This document shows, piece after piece, positions 21,026-30,007 of a DNA stretch of 39,327 bases. The DNA is from Sphingomonas sp. (lineage in GTDB: Bacteria > Pseudomonadota > Alphaproteobacteria > Sphingomonadales > Sphingomonadaceae), in NCBI RefSeq assembly GCF_013812825.1, contig NZ_JACCSU010000029.1, forward strand, positions 1-39,327, given 5' to 3'. The notes under the pieces were generated by a model. It saw only the letters and a program-made list of their open reading frames with translations. It did no database searches and was not told the DNA's origin. Position 1 is the stretch's first letter. Each line of letters starts with the position of its first letter. The translations under genes were made by a program, and so were the position numbers.

Positions 21026-21976
21026 TCAGGCTTCCTGCGGCTCGGGCTGGTTCTTCGCGTCGACCTGAAGGAAGCTGTCGGGCGCGAGGCCCAGCCAGAT
21101 CAGCATCGGCGCCGAGATGTAGATCGACGAATAGGTGCCGATGAAGGTGCCGAGCAGGATCGCCAGGGTCAGCCCGAAGATCACGTCGGGGCCGAAGATC
21201 AGAAGCATCGCCAAAGCGAGCATGATCGACAGCGAGGTGACGATGGTGCGCGAAAGGGTCTCGTTGAGCGACAGGTTCAGGAGCGGGGCGATCCCCATCT
21301 TGCGGTATTTGCGCAGATTCTCCCGGATCCGGTCGTAGATCACCACCGTGTCGTTGAGCGAATAGCCGACGATGGCGAGAAAGGCGGCGACGATGTTGAG
21401 ATCGACCTGCAGCTGGGTCAGCGCGAAAAAGCCGAAGATCAGGCTGACGTCGTGGAACAGGGTGACCAGGGCCCCGACCCCGAACTGCCATTCGAACCGG
21501 AACCAGATGTAGATCGCGATCCCCAGCATCGCCAGGGTGATCGCCAGCGCGCCGTCGAGGGCCAGCTCCTCGCTGACCTTGCCGGACACCGTCTCGACCG
21601 CATCGACGCGGGCGCCGGGATAACTTCGCTCGACCATGGCGCGAACCTGCGAGGCCGCCCGGTTGGCGGCCGCTTCGCCGCCCTCCGGCTTGGGCAGCCG
21701 GATCTGGTAGGTGGTCGGGCCGCCGGCTTCCTGGATGCTGGCATCGCCGAGGTTGAGGGATCCGACCCGGCTCCGCAGCTGATCGACGTCGATCGGCTGC
21801 GCGAAAGTCGTTCGGATCATCTGCCCGCCGACGAAATCGACCCCGAGGTTGAGGCCGCGGGCTCCGACCAGCACCAGGCTGGCGACGGTGACCAGCACCG
21901 AGATCACCAGGGCGACATTGCGCCACCCCATGAAGTCGAGATTGGTGTTGTCGGGAACGAGCTTCAGGAGCCGCAT
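21026..21976 (-). CDS. secF: Protein translocase subunit SecF
   Basis: Inner-membrane RND-type subunit that works with SecD and YajC to pull exported proteins through SecYEG using the proton gradient. It has 316 residues: the first helix near 18-40, the SecF motif GLNLGVDFVGGQMIR, a periplasmic domain (about 55-130), and five further helices with FHDVSLIFGFFAL and VGYSLNDTVVIYDRIREN, the conserved SecF D-x-V-VIYDR block. The start at 21976 lies nine bases after the secD stop. Confidence 0.97.
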   Translation of the reverse strand: MRLLKLVPDNTNLDFMGWRNVALVISVLVTVASLVLVGARGLNLGVDFVGGQMIRTTFAQPIDVDQLRSRVGSLNLGDASIQEAGGPTTYQIRLPKPEGGEAAANRAASQVRAMVERSYPGARVDAVETVSGKVSEELALDGALAITLAMLGIAIYIWFRFEWQFGVGALVTLFHDVSLIFGFFALTQLQVDLNIVAAFLAIVGYSLNDTVVIYDRIRENLRKYRKMGIAPLLNLSLNETLSRTIVTSLSIMLALAMLLIFGPDVIFGLTLAILLGTFIGTYSSIYISAPMLIWLGLAPDSFLQVDAKNQPEPQEA

Positions 21977-21985
21977 TGCATCACC

Positions 21986-23581
21986 TCAGATGTACAGCGC
22001 GCGGGGCCGCTTGCGCCTGACCCACAGCGCAACCAGCATTCGCGTGAAGTTGACGGCGGTGAACACCGAAGTGACGATTCCGATCATCAGGACGACCGCG
22101 AAGCCGCGGATCGGGCCGGAGCCGAAGTACCACATCAGCGCCGCCGCGATGACGTTGGTGATGTTGGCGTCGAAGATCGCGGTCGAGGCCTCCTTGTAGC
22201 CGGTCTCGATCGAATCGAGGATCTTGCGGCCGCGCCGCTGCTCCTCGCGGATGCGCTCGTTGATCAGCACGTTGGCGTCGACCGCCGCGCCGATGGTGAG
22301 AACGAAGCCGGCGATGCCGGGCAGCGTCAGCGCGGCTCCGAAGATCGCCATGATGCCCAGGATCATCAGCGCGTTCACCAGCAGCGCCGCGGTCGCATAG
22401 ACCCCGAAGCGCCCGTAGGTGATGAGCATGAAGCCGATCACCGCCACCGTCGCGACGATGCTGGCGATGGTGCCCTTGCGGATGGAGTCCTTGCCGAGCT
22501 CGGGCCCGACGGTCCGCTCCTCGATCACGTTCAGCTTGACCGGCAGCTTGCCCGAGGCGAGCGACACGGCGAGCGCGTTGGCGCTCTCGACCGTGAAGCT
22601 GCCGCTGATCTGCGCCTGGCCGCCGAGGATCGGCTCGTTGATGTTGGGCGCCGACAGGATTTTCTCGTCGAGGATGATCGCGAACGGCTTGTTGACATTC
22701 TCTTGGGTGACCCGCCCGAAACGGCGAGCGCCGGAGCTGTTGAAAGTGATCGAGACGACCGGCTGACCGTCCTGGTCGAAGGTCTGCTTGGCGTCGACCA
22801 GCTGGTCGCCCGAGACCATCACCCGGCGCTTCACCGCCATCGCGCCGGTGCCGTCGGCGAGCGGCAGCACCTGGCTGCCGGCCGGGGCTCGGCCGGCCGC
22901 GACCTGGGCTTGGTCGGCGGTCAGGTCGACCAGCTTGAACTCGAGCCGCGCGGTCTGGCCGATCAGCTGCTTCAGCGCCTCGGGGTCCTCGACCCCAGGG
23001 ACCTGGACGAGGATCCGCCGCTCGCCCTGGTTGATGACCGTGACTTCCTTGGTGCCCTGCGGGTCGATCCGGCGGCGGACGACGTCGCGCGCGACGGTCA
23101 TCGCGTCGCGCAGCGCCTTGGCCGATCCGGACCGTGTCGGAGTCAGCACGATCCGAGTCGAATCGACGACGCTGACGTCCCAGTCGCGCGCTCCGGTGAG
23201 GGCGACCGGCTGGGTCAGAGCGCGCAGCCGCTCGACCGCGGCGTCGACCCGGGCCGGGTCGCGGACCATGAACGACAGCCGGCCACCGGTCGTCGAGATA
23301 TCGCCGATCTCGATCCGCGGCTTGGCTCGGCGGAGCTCGGTCGAGACCGTATCCTCCATCGCCGCCAGCCGCTGCTTGGCGGCATCCTCCGCGTCCGCCT
23401 CGAGCAGCAATTGGCTCCCGCCCGACAGGTCGAGGCCGAGGCTGATCTGGGCGCTCGGCAGCCAGCCTGGCCATTTGTCGCTGAGCGGGGTGCCGGCGAT
23501 CAGGCTCGGGATCGCGAACAATATTCCGATCGCGACGGTCAGCGAGACCGCCCAGATCTTCCAGCGGGGAAAGTCGAGCAT
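21986..23581 (-). CDS. secD: Protein translocase subunit SecD
   Basis: Partner of SecF, 531 residues. It has one N-terminal helix (about 10-28), the signature SLGLDLSGGSQLLLE, a large periplasmic P1 domain, and five C-terminal helices with FVLTIGAAVDANVLINERIREE and the MLVALW end. The length is normal. ATG at 23581 is 11 bases after the yajC stop. The order yajC-secD-secF is conserved in many proteobacteria. Confidence 0.98.
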   Translation of the reverse strand: MLDFPRWKIWAVSLTVAIGILFAIPSLIAGTPLSDKWPGWLPSAQISLGLDLSGGSQLLLEADAEDAAKQRLAAMEDTVSTELRRAKPRIEIGDISTTGGRLSFMVRDPARVDAAVERLRALTQPVALTGARDWDVSVVDSTRIVLTPTRSGSAKALRDAMTVARDVVRRRIDPQGTKEVTVINQGERRILVQVPGVEDPEALKQLIGQTARLEFKLVDLTADQAQVAAGRAPAGSQVLPLADGTGAMAVKRRVMVSGDQLVDAKQTFDQDGQPVVSITFNSSGARRFGRVTQENVNKPFAIILDEKILSAPNINEPILGGQAQISGSFTVESANALAVSLASGKLPVKLNVIEERTVGPELGKDSIRKGTIASIVATVAVIGFMLITYGRFGVYATAALLVNALMILGIMAIFGAALTLPGIAGFVLTIGAAVDANVLINERIREEQRRGRKILDSIETGYKEASTAIFDANITNVIAAALMWYFGSGPIRGFAVVLMIGIVTSVFTAVNFTRMLVALWVRRKRPRALYI

Positions 23582-23592
23582 TCCAGCGAGGC

Positions 23593-23919
23593 CTAGTCGT
23601 TGGCCGGCTTGCCGGGTTTGGTGACGACGTGGCTGAGCGTCGCCTTGACGATTCGGACCCGCGTTCCCTGCCCGATCTCGACCTCGACGTCGTCGTCCAT
23701 CACCTTGGTGACGCGGCCGCGGATGCCGCCGCCGGTGATCACCTCATCGCCCTTCTTGACCGCCCCGATCGTCGCCTGATGCTGCTTCAGCCGCTTCTGC
23801 TGCGGGCGAATCATCAGCAAATAGAAAATGACGAAGATCAGCAGCCAGGGCAGAATTCCGAAAAGAATTGCCGAGGAATCGTTCGGCGATGCCGCGGTCA
23901 TCAGGAGTGGCGTGGTCAT
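23593..23919 (-). CDS. yajC: Preprotein translocase subunit YajC
   Basis: Small inner-membrane partner of SecDF, 108 residues. It has one hydrophobic helix (ILFGILPWLLIFVIFYLLM) followed by the family hallmark IRPQQKRLKQH, then the beta-rich cytoplasmic part with GDEVITGGGIRGRVTKV. ATG at 23919 is preferred. In-frame sequence further upstream runs into the tRNA gene and is not coding. No clear Shine-Dalgarno is seen. The tRNA-Pro ends 30 bases upstream on the same strand. Confidence 0.95.
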   Translation of the reverse strand: MTTPLLMTAASPNDSSAILFGILPWLLIFVIFYLLMIRPQQKRLKQHQATIGAVKKGDEVITGGGIRGRVTKVMDDDVEVEIGQGTRVRIVKATLSHVVTKPGKPAND

Positions 23920-23949
23920 AGGCGAGAACGATCTTTCCATTGGACCGGA

Positions 23950-24026
23950 TGGTCGGGGCGACTGGATTCGAACCAGCGACCCCCACACCCCCAGTGTGAT
24001 GCGCTACCAGGCTGCGCTACGCCCCG
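23950..24026 (-). tRNA. tRNA-Pro (anticodon GGG)
   Basis: A 77-base cloverleaf read on the minus strand. The acceptor stem CGGGGCG pairs with CGCCCCG. The D arm is GCGCAGCCTGGTAGCGC. The anticodon arm is TCACA-CTGGGGG-TGTGG with anticodon GGG. The T arm contains TTCGAAT, flanked by GCTGG and CCAGT. Discriminator A and an encoded CCA end the molecule. It reads proline codons CCC and CCU. Confidence 0.95.
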
Positions 24027-24125
24027 ACCAGTTGCTGCGATAGGATGCCCCGAGGACATCGTCTTGCGGCGACGGCGCATCTAGTCAGGAGCGCCCGTCA
24101 AGGCAAGGTGCAAGCGGGAGGCCGA

Positions 24126-24830
24126 GTGGCTCGTCGAAGGCGAAAATCGAAGGGTTTCGGGCGCTGGGCGCGGCGGATTGTGCTGGGGATCGCGGCGGTC
24201 CCCGCACTGTATCTGCTCGCGGCGCTGCTGGGCTCGCTGATCCCGGTCAACCGCGGCTGGGAGGAAACCGACCGGGGCATCACCATCTATCTCGCCGACA
24301 ACGGAATCCACGCCGACATCATCATGCCGGCCAGGCTTGGCACGCTGGACTGGGAACCGCTGGTGCCCAAGCGCCATTTCGCCGCGCCCGATCCACAGGC
24401 GCAATGGGTGGCGTTCGGGTCGGGCGAAGAGCGCGTCTATCTGGAAACTCCGCGCTGGCGCGACATCAAGCCCAGGACCGTCTGGTCGGCGCTCTCCGGC
24501 GGCAAGCGCGTGATGCACGTCGAGTGGGTCCGCGATCCGCGCTACGCCGCGCGCGAAATCCGCCTTCGCCCGCACGAATACCGCCGGCTGTGGGCGGCGA
24601 TCCGCGCCGACTTCGAGCTCGATGCGCAAGGGCGCCCCCGGCACATCCACGCGCCCGGATACGGCTGCTGCGACGCTTTTTACTGGGCGACCGGCAAGGC
24701 GAGCGCGTTCCGCACCTGCAACAGCTGGGCGGCCAACCGCCTGCGCCTCGCCGGGGTCGAGACCAGCCTGTGGCCGCCGTTCGTCCAGGGGCTGCTGTGG
24801 CGGTACCGGAAGGCGGATCACAGCACGTAG
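24126..24830 (+). CDS. DUF2459 / TIGR02117 family membrane-anchored protein
   Basis: Protein of 234 residues with a basic N-terminus and one membrane helix (about 17-39), the rest probably periplasmic. It matches the TIGR02117/DUF2459 family: [17 protein letters not shown] near 52-68, [16 protein letters not shown], and a Cys-bearing C-terminal part, [14 protein letters not shown] and [12 protein letters not shown]. The His of NGIH and the Cys of TCNSW could form a papain-like pair in a permuted fold, but that is speculation. The family has no known function. GTG at 24126 has GGGAG five bases upstream and is preferred over an ATG at 24045. Its last 13 bases overlap the end of hslU. Confidence 0.82.
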   Translation: MARRRRKSKGFGRWARRIVLGIAAVPALYLLAALLGSLIPVNRGWEETDRGITIYLADNGIHADIIMPARLGTLDWEPLVPKRHFAAPDPQAQWVAFGSGEERVYLETPRWRDIKPRTVWSALSGGKRVMHVEWVRDPRYAAREIRLRPHEYRRLWAAIRADFELDAQGRPRHIHAPGYGCCDAFYWATGKASAFRTCNSWAANRLRLAGVETSLWPPFVQGLLWRYRKADHST

Positions 24831-26164
24831 CGGCTGAGGTCGGCGTTCTTGGCGATCCCCGACAGTTGCTTGTCGACGAACGCGGAGTCGATCATCAGGG
24901 TCTCGCCGCCCCGGTCCTCCGCCTCGAAGCTGATGTCCTCGAGCAGCTTCTCCATCACCGTCTGGAGGCGCCGAGCGCCGATGTTCTCGACCGCTTCGTT
25001 GACCTCGGCGGCGATTCGGGCGAGCGCTTCGATGCCATCATCGGCAAAGTTGACGGTCACGCCCTCGGTCGCCAGCAGCGCCTGATATTGCTCGGTCAGG
25101 CTGGCGCGCGTCGCCGACAGGATGCGGACGAAATCCTGCTGCGTCAGCGCCTTCAGCTCGACCCGGATCGGAAGCCGCCCCTGCAGCTCCGGAAGCAGGT
25201 CGGCGGGCTTGGCCATGTGGAACGCCCCCGAGGCGATGAACAGCATGTGGTCGGTTTTGATCGGCCCGTATTTCGTGGCGACCGTTGTCCCCTCGATCAG
25301 CGGCAGCAGGTCGCGCTGAACGCCCTCGCGCGACACCGAGCCGCCGCGAACGTCGCTGACCGCGATCTTGTCGATTTCGTCGAGGAAGACGATGCCATTG
25401 GACTCGGCGTCGGCGAGCGCCGCGCGATGGACGTCGTCGGGATCGAGTCTTCGGTCGGCCTCCTCCTCGGTCAGCCGGGCGAACGCGTCCGGCACTTTCA
25501 GCTTGCGGCGCTTGCCCGGAGCCTTGCCGAGCGCCTTGCCCATCATCTCGCTGATGTTGATCATCCCGGCCTGGCCGCCCATGCCGGGGATGTCGAACGG
25601 CATGCTCGGCGCTTCCTGGACCTCGATCTCGACCTCGGCGGCGTTGAGGCTGCCGTCGGCGAGGCGCTGGCGGAAGCTGGCGCGGGTCGCCTCGCTCGAT
25701 CCCTTGCCAGTCAAGGCGTCCAGGAGCCGGTCCATGGCCGCTTCCTCGGCCGCCGCCTTGACCGCGTTGCGGCGCCGCTCGCGCTCGAGCCGAACCGCTT
25801 CCTCGACGAGGTCGCGGGCGATCTGCTCGACGTCGCGGCCGACATAGCCGACCTCGGTGAACTTGGTCGCCTCGACCTTGACGAAGGGAGCGTCGGCAAG
25901 CTTGGCCAAACGCCGGCTGATCTCGGTTTTGCCGCAGCCGGTCGGGCCGATCATCAGGATGTTCTTGGGAGTCACTTCCTCGCGCAGCTCGGGCGACAGC
26001 TGCTGGCGCCGCCAGCGATTGCGCAACGCGACCGCAACCGCTTTCTTGGCGTCGTCCTGGCCGACGATATGCTCGTCGAGCGCCGCGACGATCGCCTTGG
26101 GAGTCAGCGCATCCTTTGGCGGGATTTGGGTCGCCGCGCCAGCGACTGAGGCTTCGTAGTTCAT
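24818..26164 (-). CDS. hslU: ATP-dependent protease ATPase subunit HslU
   Basis: AAA+ unfoldase that feeds substrates to the HslV peptidase. It has about 448 residues. The N-terminus contains [34 protein letters not shown], split here by Walker [11 protein letters not shown] further on. The inserted I domain is Glu/Arg-rich, Walker B is [11 protein letters not shown], and sensor residues follow. The C-terminus RYVL, which plugs into HslV, is intact. ATG at 26164 (MNYEAS) is used; ATG at 26179 would add five residues. hslV lies about 2.3 kb upstream on the same strand, separated by two other genes, which is unusual. Confidence 0.97.
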   Translation of the reverse strand: MNYEASVAGAATQIPPKDALTPKAIVAALDEHIVGQDDAKKAVAVALRNRWRRQQLSPELREEVTPKNILMIGPTGCGKTEISRRLAKLADAPFVKVEATKFTEVGYVGRDVEQIARDLVEEAVRLERERRRNAVKAAAEEAAMDRLLDALTGKGSSEATRASFRQRLADGSLNAAEVEIEVQEAPSMPFDIPGMGGQAGMINISEMMGKALGKAPGKRRKLKVPDAFARLTEEEADRRLDPDDVHRAALADAESNGIVFLDEIDKIAVSDVRGGSVSREGVQRDLLPLIEGTTVATKYGPIKTDHMLFIASGAFHMAKPADLLPELQGRLPIRVELKALTQQDFVRILSATRASLTEQYQALLATEGVTVNFADDGIEALARIAAEVNEAVENIGARRLQTVMEKLLEDISFEAEDRGGETLMIDSAFVDKQLSGIAKNADLSRYVL

Positions 26165-26198
26165 TTCGCCAGGCAACATGGAGGCGCGGCGGGCCAGT

Positions 26199-27293
26199 TC
26201 AAGCGGTGCAGCGCAAGCCGGCCATCAGCCGACGGTGCGCTTCGACGATTCCTGACACCGTTTGGGGGTCGGGCACCGTCGACCACATGTTTCGCTCGAA
26301 AGTGCCGCCGAGAACGATGCCGTCGCCGCGCGGGAACATGTAGCCGCTCGGCAGAGTGTACGCATATTGCACCTCGGGCTGGGGTGCGAGCATCACGATC
26401 TGGCCGCGAACAGGGCCCAATTCCTGATCGCCGAACAGCTCGCGCGCGCCAAGCCCGGTGCAGTTGAACAGCAGCGGCTCGGCAAGCTCGGACAGTTCGG
26501 CCGGAGTGGTGAAACGGCGCATGCGAATGCTGCCGCCAGCGCGCAGGAAATCGGCGGCGAGCTCGGCCAGATAGCGTCCGACTTCGACGTACATGGTTCG
26601 ATAGACTGCAAGGTCGCGGACTGAAAAAGGGTGGTCGCTCTGGGCAAGCAATCGAGAGCCGGGGAAATAGGGCGCGAGCCCAGGCGCCGCGAGCCGATCG
26701 GCCTCGGTGTATGTCGGCAGCCAGCGGATTCCGTAGCGCTGCTCGTCCATCGCTCGAAAGCGTTCCCAGCTCGCCGCCAGCGCCGCCTTGTACTGACTGC
26801 GCCATTCGGCCGTGACGGCGCTTTCGCGGTAATGGCCGGTCGGGCCCCACTGGCCGCCGGCAAGGTTCGACGTCGTGTTCATGGGTACTTCGGCGGTGTA
26901 GATGGTGACCGGAAATCCCGCCTCCTGCACCAAACGCGCGGTGGTCAGGCCCATCACGCCCGCGCCGATCACCGCCACGGGTCCGCTGTGCCCGGCGAGG
27001 CCCAGGCTCGTCGCGAGGCGCGAGGTCCCCCAGCTCAACGTGATGCCAGCCCCGCCGTGGCCGTAATTGTGGACCAGCGCCTTGTCGCTGAACCGATCGC
27101 GGCGCACCACGAAGCCGGCGGCGCGGTACGGCCGCAGGCAGCCATAGGCGCGGGTGATTTGCGCCGCATCCAGTTTGACCGGCGTCAGCGGCGTGCATTC
27201 GCCTTTCAGCCGGCGCCCGCTCGTCGCACAGCCCGAAAGCAGCGTTGCGGCGCCACCGGCCAGGAGCGCGCGTCTGTCCAGGTTGACAAGCAT
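26199..27293 (-). CDS. FAD-dependent oxidoreductase, D-amino-acid oxidase family, permuted motif order, Tat lipoprotein
   Basis: Protein of 364 residues. The N-terminus has a twin-Arg (7-8) and lipobox LLSGC (Cys22), suggesting Tat export and lipidation. Residues 52-60 (CLRPYRAAG) and 76-92 ([16 protein letters not shown]) match what is normally the C-terminal end of D-amino-acid oxidases. Only afterwards comes the FAD Rossmann motif [16 protein letters not shown] (107-122), normally at the very N-terminus. The protein ends at [11 protein letters not shown] plus about 28 residues, where the usual tail would begin. This looks like a circular permutation. The substrate is unknown. ATG at 27293 is used rather than an upstream TTG. 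It sits between a beta-helix gene and hslU (34 bases away). Confidence 0.78.
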   Translation of the reverse strand: MLVNLDRRALLAGGAATLLSGCATSGRRLKGECTPLTPVKLDAAQITRAYGCLRPYRAAGFVVRRDRFSDKALVHNYGHGGAGITLSWGTSRLATSLGLAGHSGPVAVIGAGVMGLTTARLVQEAGFPVTIYTAEVPMNTTSNLAGGQWGPTGHYRESAVTAEWRSQYKAALAASWERFRAMDEQRYGIRWLPTYTEADRLAAPGLAPYFPGSRLLAQSDHPFSVRDLAVYRTMYVEVGRYLAELAADFLRAGGSIRMRRFTTPAELSELAEPLLFNCTGLGARELFGDQELGPVRGQIVMLAPQPEVQYAYTLPSGYMFPRGDGIVLGGTFERNMWSTVPDPQTVSGIVEAHRRLMAGLRCTA

Positions 27294-27379
27294 CGGCAAG
27301 CGCTTAGCCGCGCCCGCCGTCAGGCTTCAACCGTCTCGAGCGTGGCCGCCGTCGAAACGAAGAGCGGGCCGAGCGGCGG

Positions 27380-28309
27380 CTATTGCGTTGCGATCGTCGC
27401 CGTCGGAGCTTGATTGCCGGCATTGCCCCGGATGATGTTGTTGCCCAGCGAGGTGACGGTGCCGCTGCCGTTTTGCAGCGCTGCAACCGTGTTCCCGGTA
27501 ATCGTGTTGCCGTAAAGGAAGACCGCCGGCGTCTGGCCCGGAGTGGCAAGGGTCACGCCAGCGGCATTGTTGGCCAGCAAGCTGTCGCTGATCGTCGCCG
27601 TGGCGGTCGACTGCTCGAGCCGGACGCCTGCCGCGTTGCGGTTATTGGTGAGCGCGGACCGGTGAATCGAGGCCGCGGTCAACTGCTGCAGGTTGATGGC
27701 CGCCAGCGCTCCCCTCGCGATGCGAACATTGTCGACAACGAGAATCACGTTGCCGGCGGGCGGTGCCGAATGGATCGCGTGGTTCTCCATGTTGTAGATC
27801 GAGGAGTTGGAAACGTTGACCCTGACGGCCGTGGTCGAGGTCTCGATCGTGATCGCGCGGCCGTTCGTCCCAGTGCCGGCGAAGTTCATGATGTTGACGT
27901 TGTCGATGTTCACCGCCGCCGCCTGAAGAATGCGAATGCCGTTGCCGAACGTGGCGTTGACGCCGTTGATCGACAGGTTGCGCAGATTGACCGTGATCCC
28001 CGCTCCGTTGATGGTGACTCCGTTCTGACCGGCCACCAGGATCGACGCATGCGGGCCGGCGCCGTCGATGGTGATCGACTTGGTGATCGTGACGGCGCCG
28101 AAGCCGCCCGAATCGAGCACATTGATCTCGCCGTTATTGGCGGTCTTCGAAATTGCTGCCGCGAAAGTCTTGCAGGGCGCGGTGCGGCTGCATGGATTGA
28201 CGTCGTCGCCGACGCCCGAAACCCAGGTTCGAGTCGCCTGGGCGAAAGCCGGCGATGCCACCGCGAGGAGAATCGCGGCGATGCAGAGTTTGATGAAGCT
28301 GGTCATCAT
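27380..28309 (-). CDS. Secreted right-handed parallel beta-helix protein
   Basis: Exported protein of 309 residues. The signal peptide is MMTSFIKLCIAAILLAVASPAFAQ. The mature part starts ATRTWVSGVGDDVNPCSRTAPCKTF, with a Cys pair likely to form a disulfide. The rest is a series of short beta turns rich in Asn, Gly, Thr, Ile and Val (ITIDGAG, GVTINGAGITV, LSINGVN, IDNVNIMNF, GNTITGNTV), the pattern of pectate-lyase-like solenoids. No catalytic residues are recognised. A polysaccharide-binding role is possible but unproven. GGGGGC sits just before two adjacent ATG codons, and the second (28306) has the better spacing. It separates hslV from the oxidase and hslU. Confidence 0.8.
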   Translation of the reverse strand: MMTSFIKLCIAAILLAVASPAFAQATRTWVSGVGDDVNPCSRTAPCKTFAAAISKTANNGEINVLDSGGFGAVTITKSITIDGAGPHASILVAGQNGVTINGAGITVNLRNLSINGVNATFGNGIRILQAAAVNIDNVNIMNFAGTGTNGRAITIETSTTAVRVNVSNSSIYNMENHAIHSAPPAGNVILVVDNVRIARGALAAINLQQLTAASIHRSALTNNRNAAGVRLEQSTATATISDSLLANNAAGVTLATPGQTPAVFLYGNTITGNTVAALQNGSGTVTSLGNNIIRGNAGNQAPTATIATQ

Positions 28310-28427
28310 GCCCCCGTTTCCAGCCGCGCCCCGGGCGGGGAGCGGCGCTTAGCAAGACCCCGAGCAGTTCGCGCAGACTAATCGAGAATGGAGGCTCGCG
28401 GCAACGGCATTCAGGGCGCCGGAATCG

Positions 28428-28985
28428 TCACTCGCCGGGCCCGACCGTCTCGACGGTCAGGCGGTCGTTGGTGAACACGCAGACTTCGGCGGCGATCGCC
28501 ATCGCCCGGCGAGCGAGCTTTTCCGGGTCGGGCTCATACTCGGCGAGCGCTCGGGCGGCGGCGAGCGCATAATTCCCGCCCGAGCCGATCGCGGCGATGG
28601 CATTGCCGTCCTCGGCCTCGGGCTCCAGCACATCGCCGGTGCCGGTCAGGATCAGCATCGAGCCGGCATCGGCGACGATCATCATCGCCTCGAGGTTGCG
28701 AAGATATTTGTCGGTACGCCAGTCCTTGGCGAGCTCGACCGCGGCGCGCATCAGCTGGCCTTGATACTGCTCGAGCTTGCGCTCCAGCCGCTCGAACAAG
28801 GTGAAGGCGTCGGCGGTCGCTCCGGCAAAGCCGCCGATCACCTTGTCGTACTCACCCAGCCGCCGGACCTTCTTCGCGTTCGGCTTGATGATGGTGTTGC
28901 CGAGGCTGACCTGGCCGTCACCGGCGATGACCGTCCGCCCGCCTTTCTTCACCCCGAGGATGGTTGTCCCGTGCCAGCTGTCCAA
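28428..28985 (-). CDS. hslV: ATP-dependent protease peptidase subunit HslV
   Basis: Threonine peptidase of the HslUV complex, 185 residues. The propeptide MDSWHG is followed by the catalytic N-terminal Thr of [10 protein letters not shown]. Conserved blocks are [41 protein letters not shown] (split between lines of homology) and [16 protein letters not shown]. The start is TTG at 28985, preceded by GGAGCGGG. It lies 60 bases after the alpha/beta hydrolase stop. The gap holds CTTGCAAG and a loose AT-poor element, not convincing as a heat-shock promoter. Its partner hslU is not adjacent. Confidence 0.97.
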   Translation of the reverse strand: MDSWHGTTILGVKKGGRTVIAGDGQVSLGNTIIKPNAKKVRRLGEYDKVIGGFAGATADAFTLFERLERKLEQYQGQLMRAAVELAKDWRTDKYLRNLEAMMIVADAGSMLILTGTGDVLEPEAEDGNAIAAIGSGGNYALAAARALAEYEPDPEKLARRAMAIAAEVCVFTNDRLTVETVGPGE

Positions 28986-29045
28986 ATGCCCGCTCCTTCG
29001 GTCAGCGATTTGGGATGCGAGGGCCGGGCTTGCAAGCGCGGCGCC

Positions 29046-29963
29046 TCAGCGCGAGTGCCGCAGCAGGAAAGCGCTGCTTTCGGCCAGCACCGGCGTTCGG
29101 CCGCGGAACGGCCGCGACAGCGAGGCGGCGAGGTCGACGTGGTTCGCGTTGGGATAGATGCGCAGCGTTACCGGCGCTCCGAGTTGGTTGAGGCGCCGCG
29201 CCAGCGAGTGGCTGTTGTGCGGAAGCACGATCCGGTCGGCCGCGCCGTGGGCGAGGAACATCGGCGGCGCGTCGGCGCGGGCGAAGCGGACCGGCTGGGT
29301 TTCGAGCGGCTGCTTCCAGGAACCGAAGGCGTTGCGGCCGCGCGCTTCGGTGAACGGGTAGAAATCGTACGGGCCGGACAGCAATGCCGCCGCCCGGACG
29401 ATCTTGGGATCGACTCCGACCCGATCGAGGAAGCGGCGGTCGAACACCAGCATCGCCGCATTGTAAGCGCCCGCCGAATGGCCGGCGAGCGTGATCCGGC
29501 GGGGGTCGCCGCCGAAACGTTTGGCATTGTCGCGCGCCCATTTCACGGCGAGCGCCCCGTCCTCGACGAACGCCGGGAAGCGCACCGCCGGCACCAGCCG
29601 GTAATCGGGCACGACGGCGATGAAACCCTGCCCCGCGTAAGCGGCGCCGGCAAAGCCGTAATCGCCGCGCGATCCCTCGTTCCAGCCGCCGCCGTAGAAG
29701 AAGACCACGACTGGCAAAGGATCGGCCGTCTGGGGACTGGCGGAGCGCGCTCGCGGAGCCCAGACATCGAGCCGCTGGCGAGCGTCGCTGCCGTAGGCGA
29801 GTCCATTGCCGACCTTCCGGGCATCGGCGCTGGAGCTCACTCGGTCGAGGCCGGTCAGGAATCCCGCCGGCGTGCAGCCGGTCAGGGCCAGCATGGACGC
29901 CGCCAATGCCGAGCGGTTTCGAAGGCGGCGGCGCGGCTTGGCGATCGGGACGTGCTCGGTCAT
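29046..29963 (-). CDS. Alpha/beta hydrolase (carboxylesterase-like) lipoprotein
   Basis: Esterase-type protein of 305 residues. An N-terminal basic stretch (PRRRLRNR) and the hydrophobic segment ALAASMLALTGC form a lipoprotein signal. The oxyanion-hole motif VVVFFYGGGWNEG resembles the HGGGW of hormone-sensitive-lipase-like esterases. The nucleophile is in GHSAGAYNAA, the acid in AHGAADRIV and the His in YPNANHVDLA, so the triad is complete. It probably acts on small esters in the periplasm; the substrate is unknown. ATG at 29963 is used. It lies 44 bases after the Rz-like gene and 60 before hslV. Confidence 0.87.
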   Translation of the reverse strand: MTEHVPIAKPRRRLRNRSALAASMLALTGCTPAGFLTGLDRVSSSADARKVGNGLAYGSDARQRLDVWAPRARSASPQTADPLPVVVFFYGGGWNEGSRGDYGFAGAAYAGQGFIAVVPDYRLVPAVRFPAFVEDGALAVKWARDNAKRFGGDPRRITLAGHSAGAYNAAMLVFDRRFLDRVGVDPKIVRAAALLSGPYDFYPFTEARGRNAFGSWKQPLETQPVRFARADAPPMFLAHGAADRIVLPHNSHSLARRLNQLGAPVTLRIYPNANHVDLAASLSRPFRGRTPVLAESSAFLLRHSR

Positions 29964-30007
29964 GCAATGCATCTGGGTGCCCGGCACGCGCACCGCAACT
30001 GTCGCGG

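Noticed and set aside
21452-23596. Very long plus-strand open frame opposite secD and secF
   Set aside because: It is antisense to two certain genes; its composition (runs of Asp, Arg, His, Gly) is that of a GC-rich shadow frame and it matches no protein family.
23593-23988. Longer YajC start reading into the tRNA
   Set aside because: The added residues translate the tRNA-Pro T arm and acceptor, so this cannot be protein-coding.
28986-29045. Heat-shock promoter ahead of hslV
   Set aside because: CTTGCAAG could be a -35 but no matching -10 element stands at the right distance.
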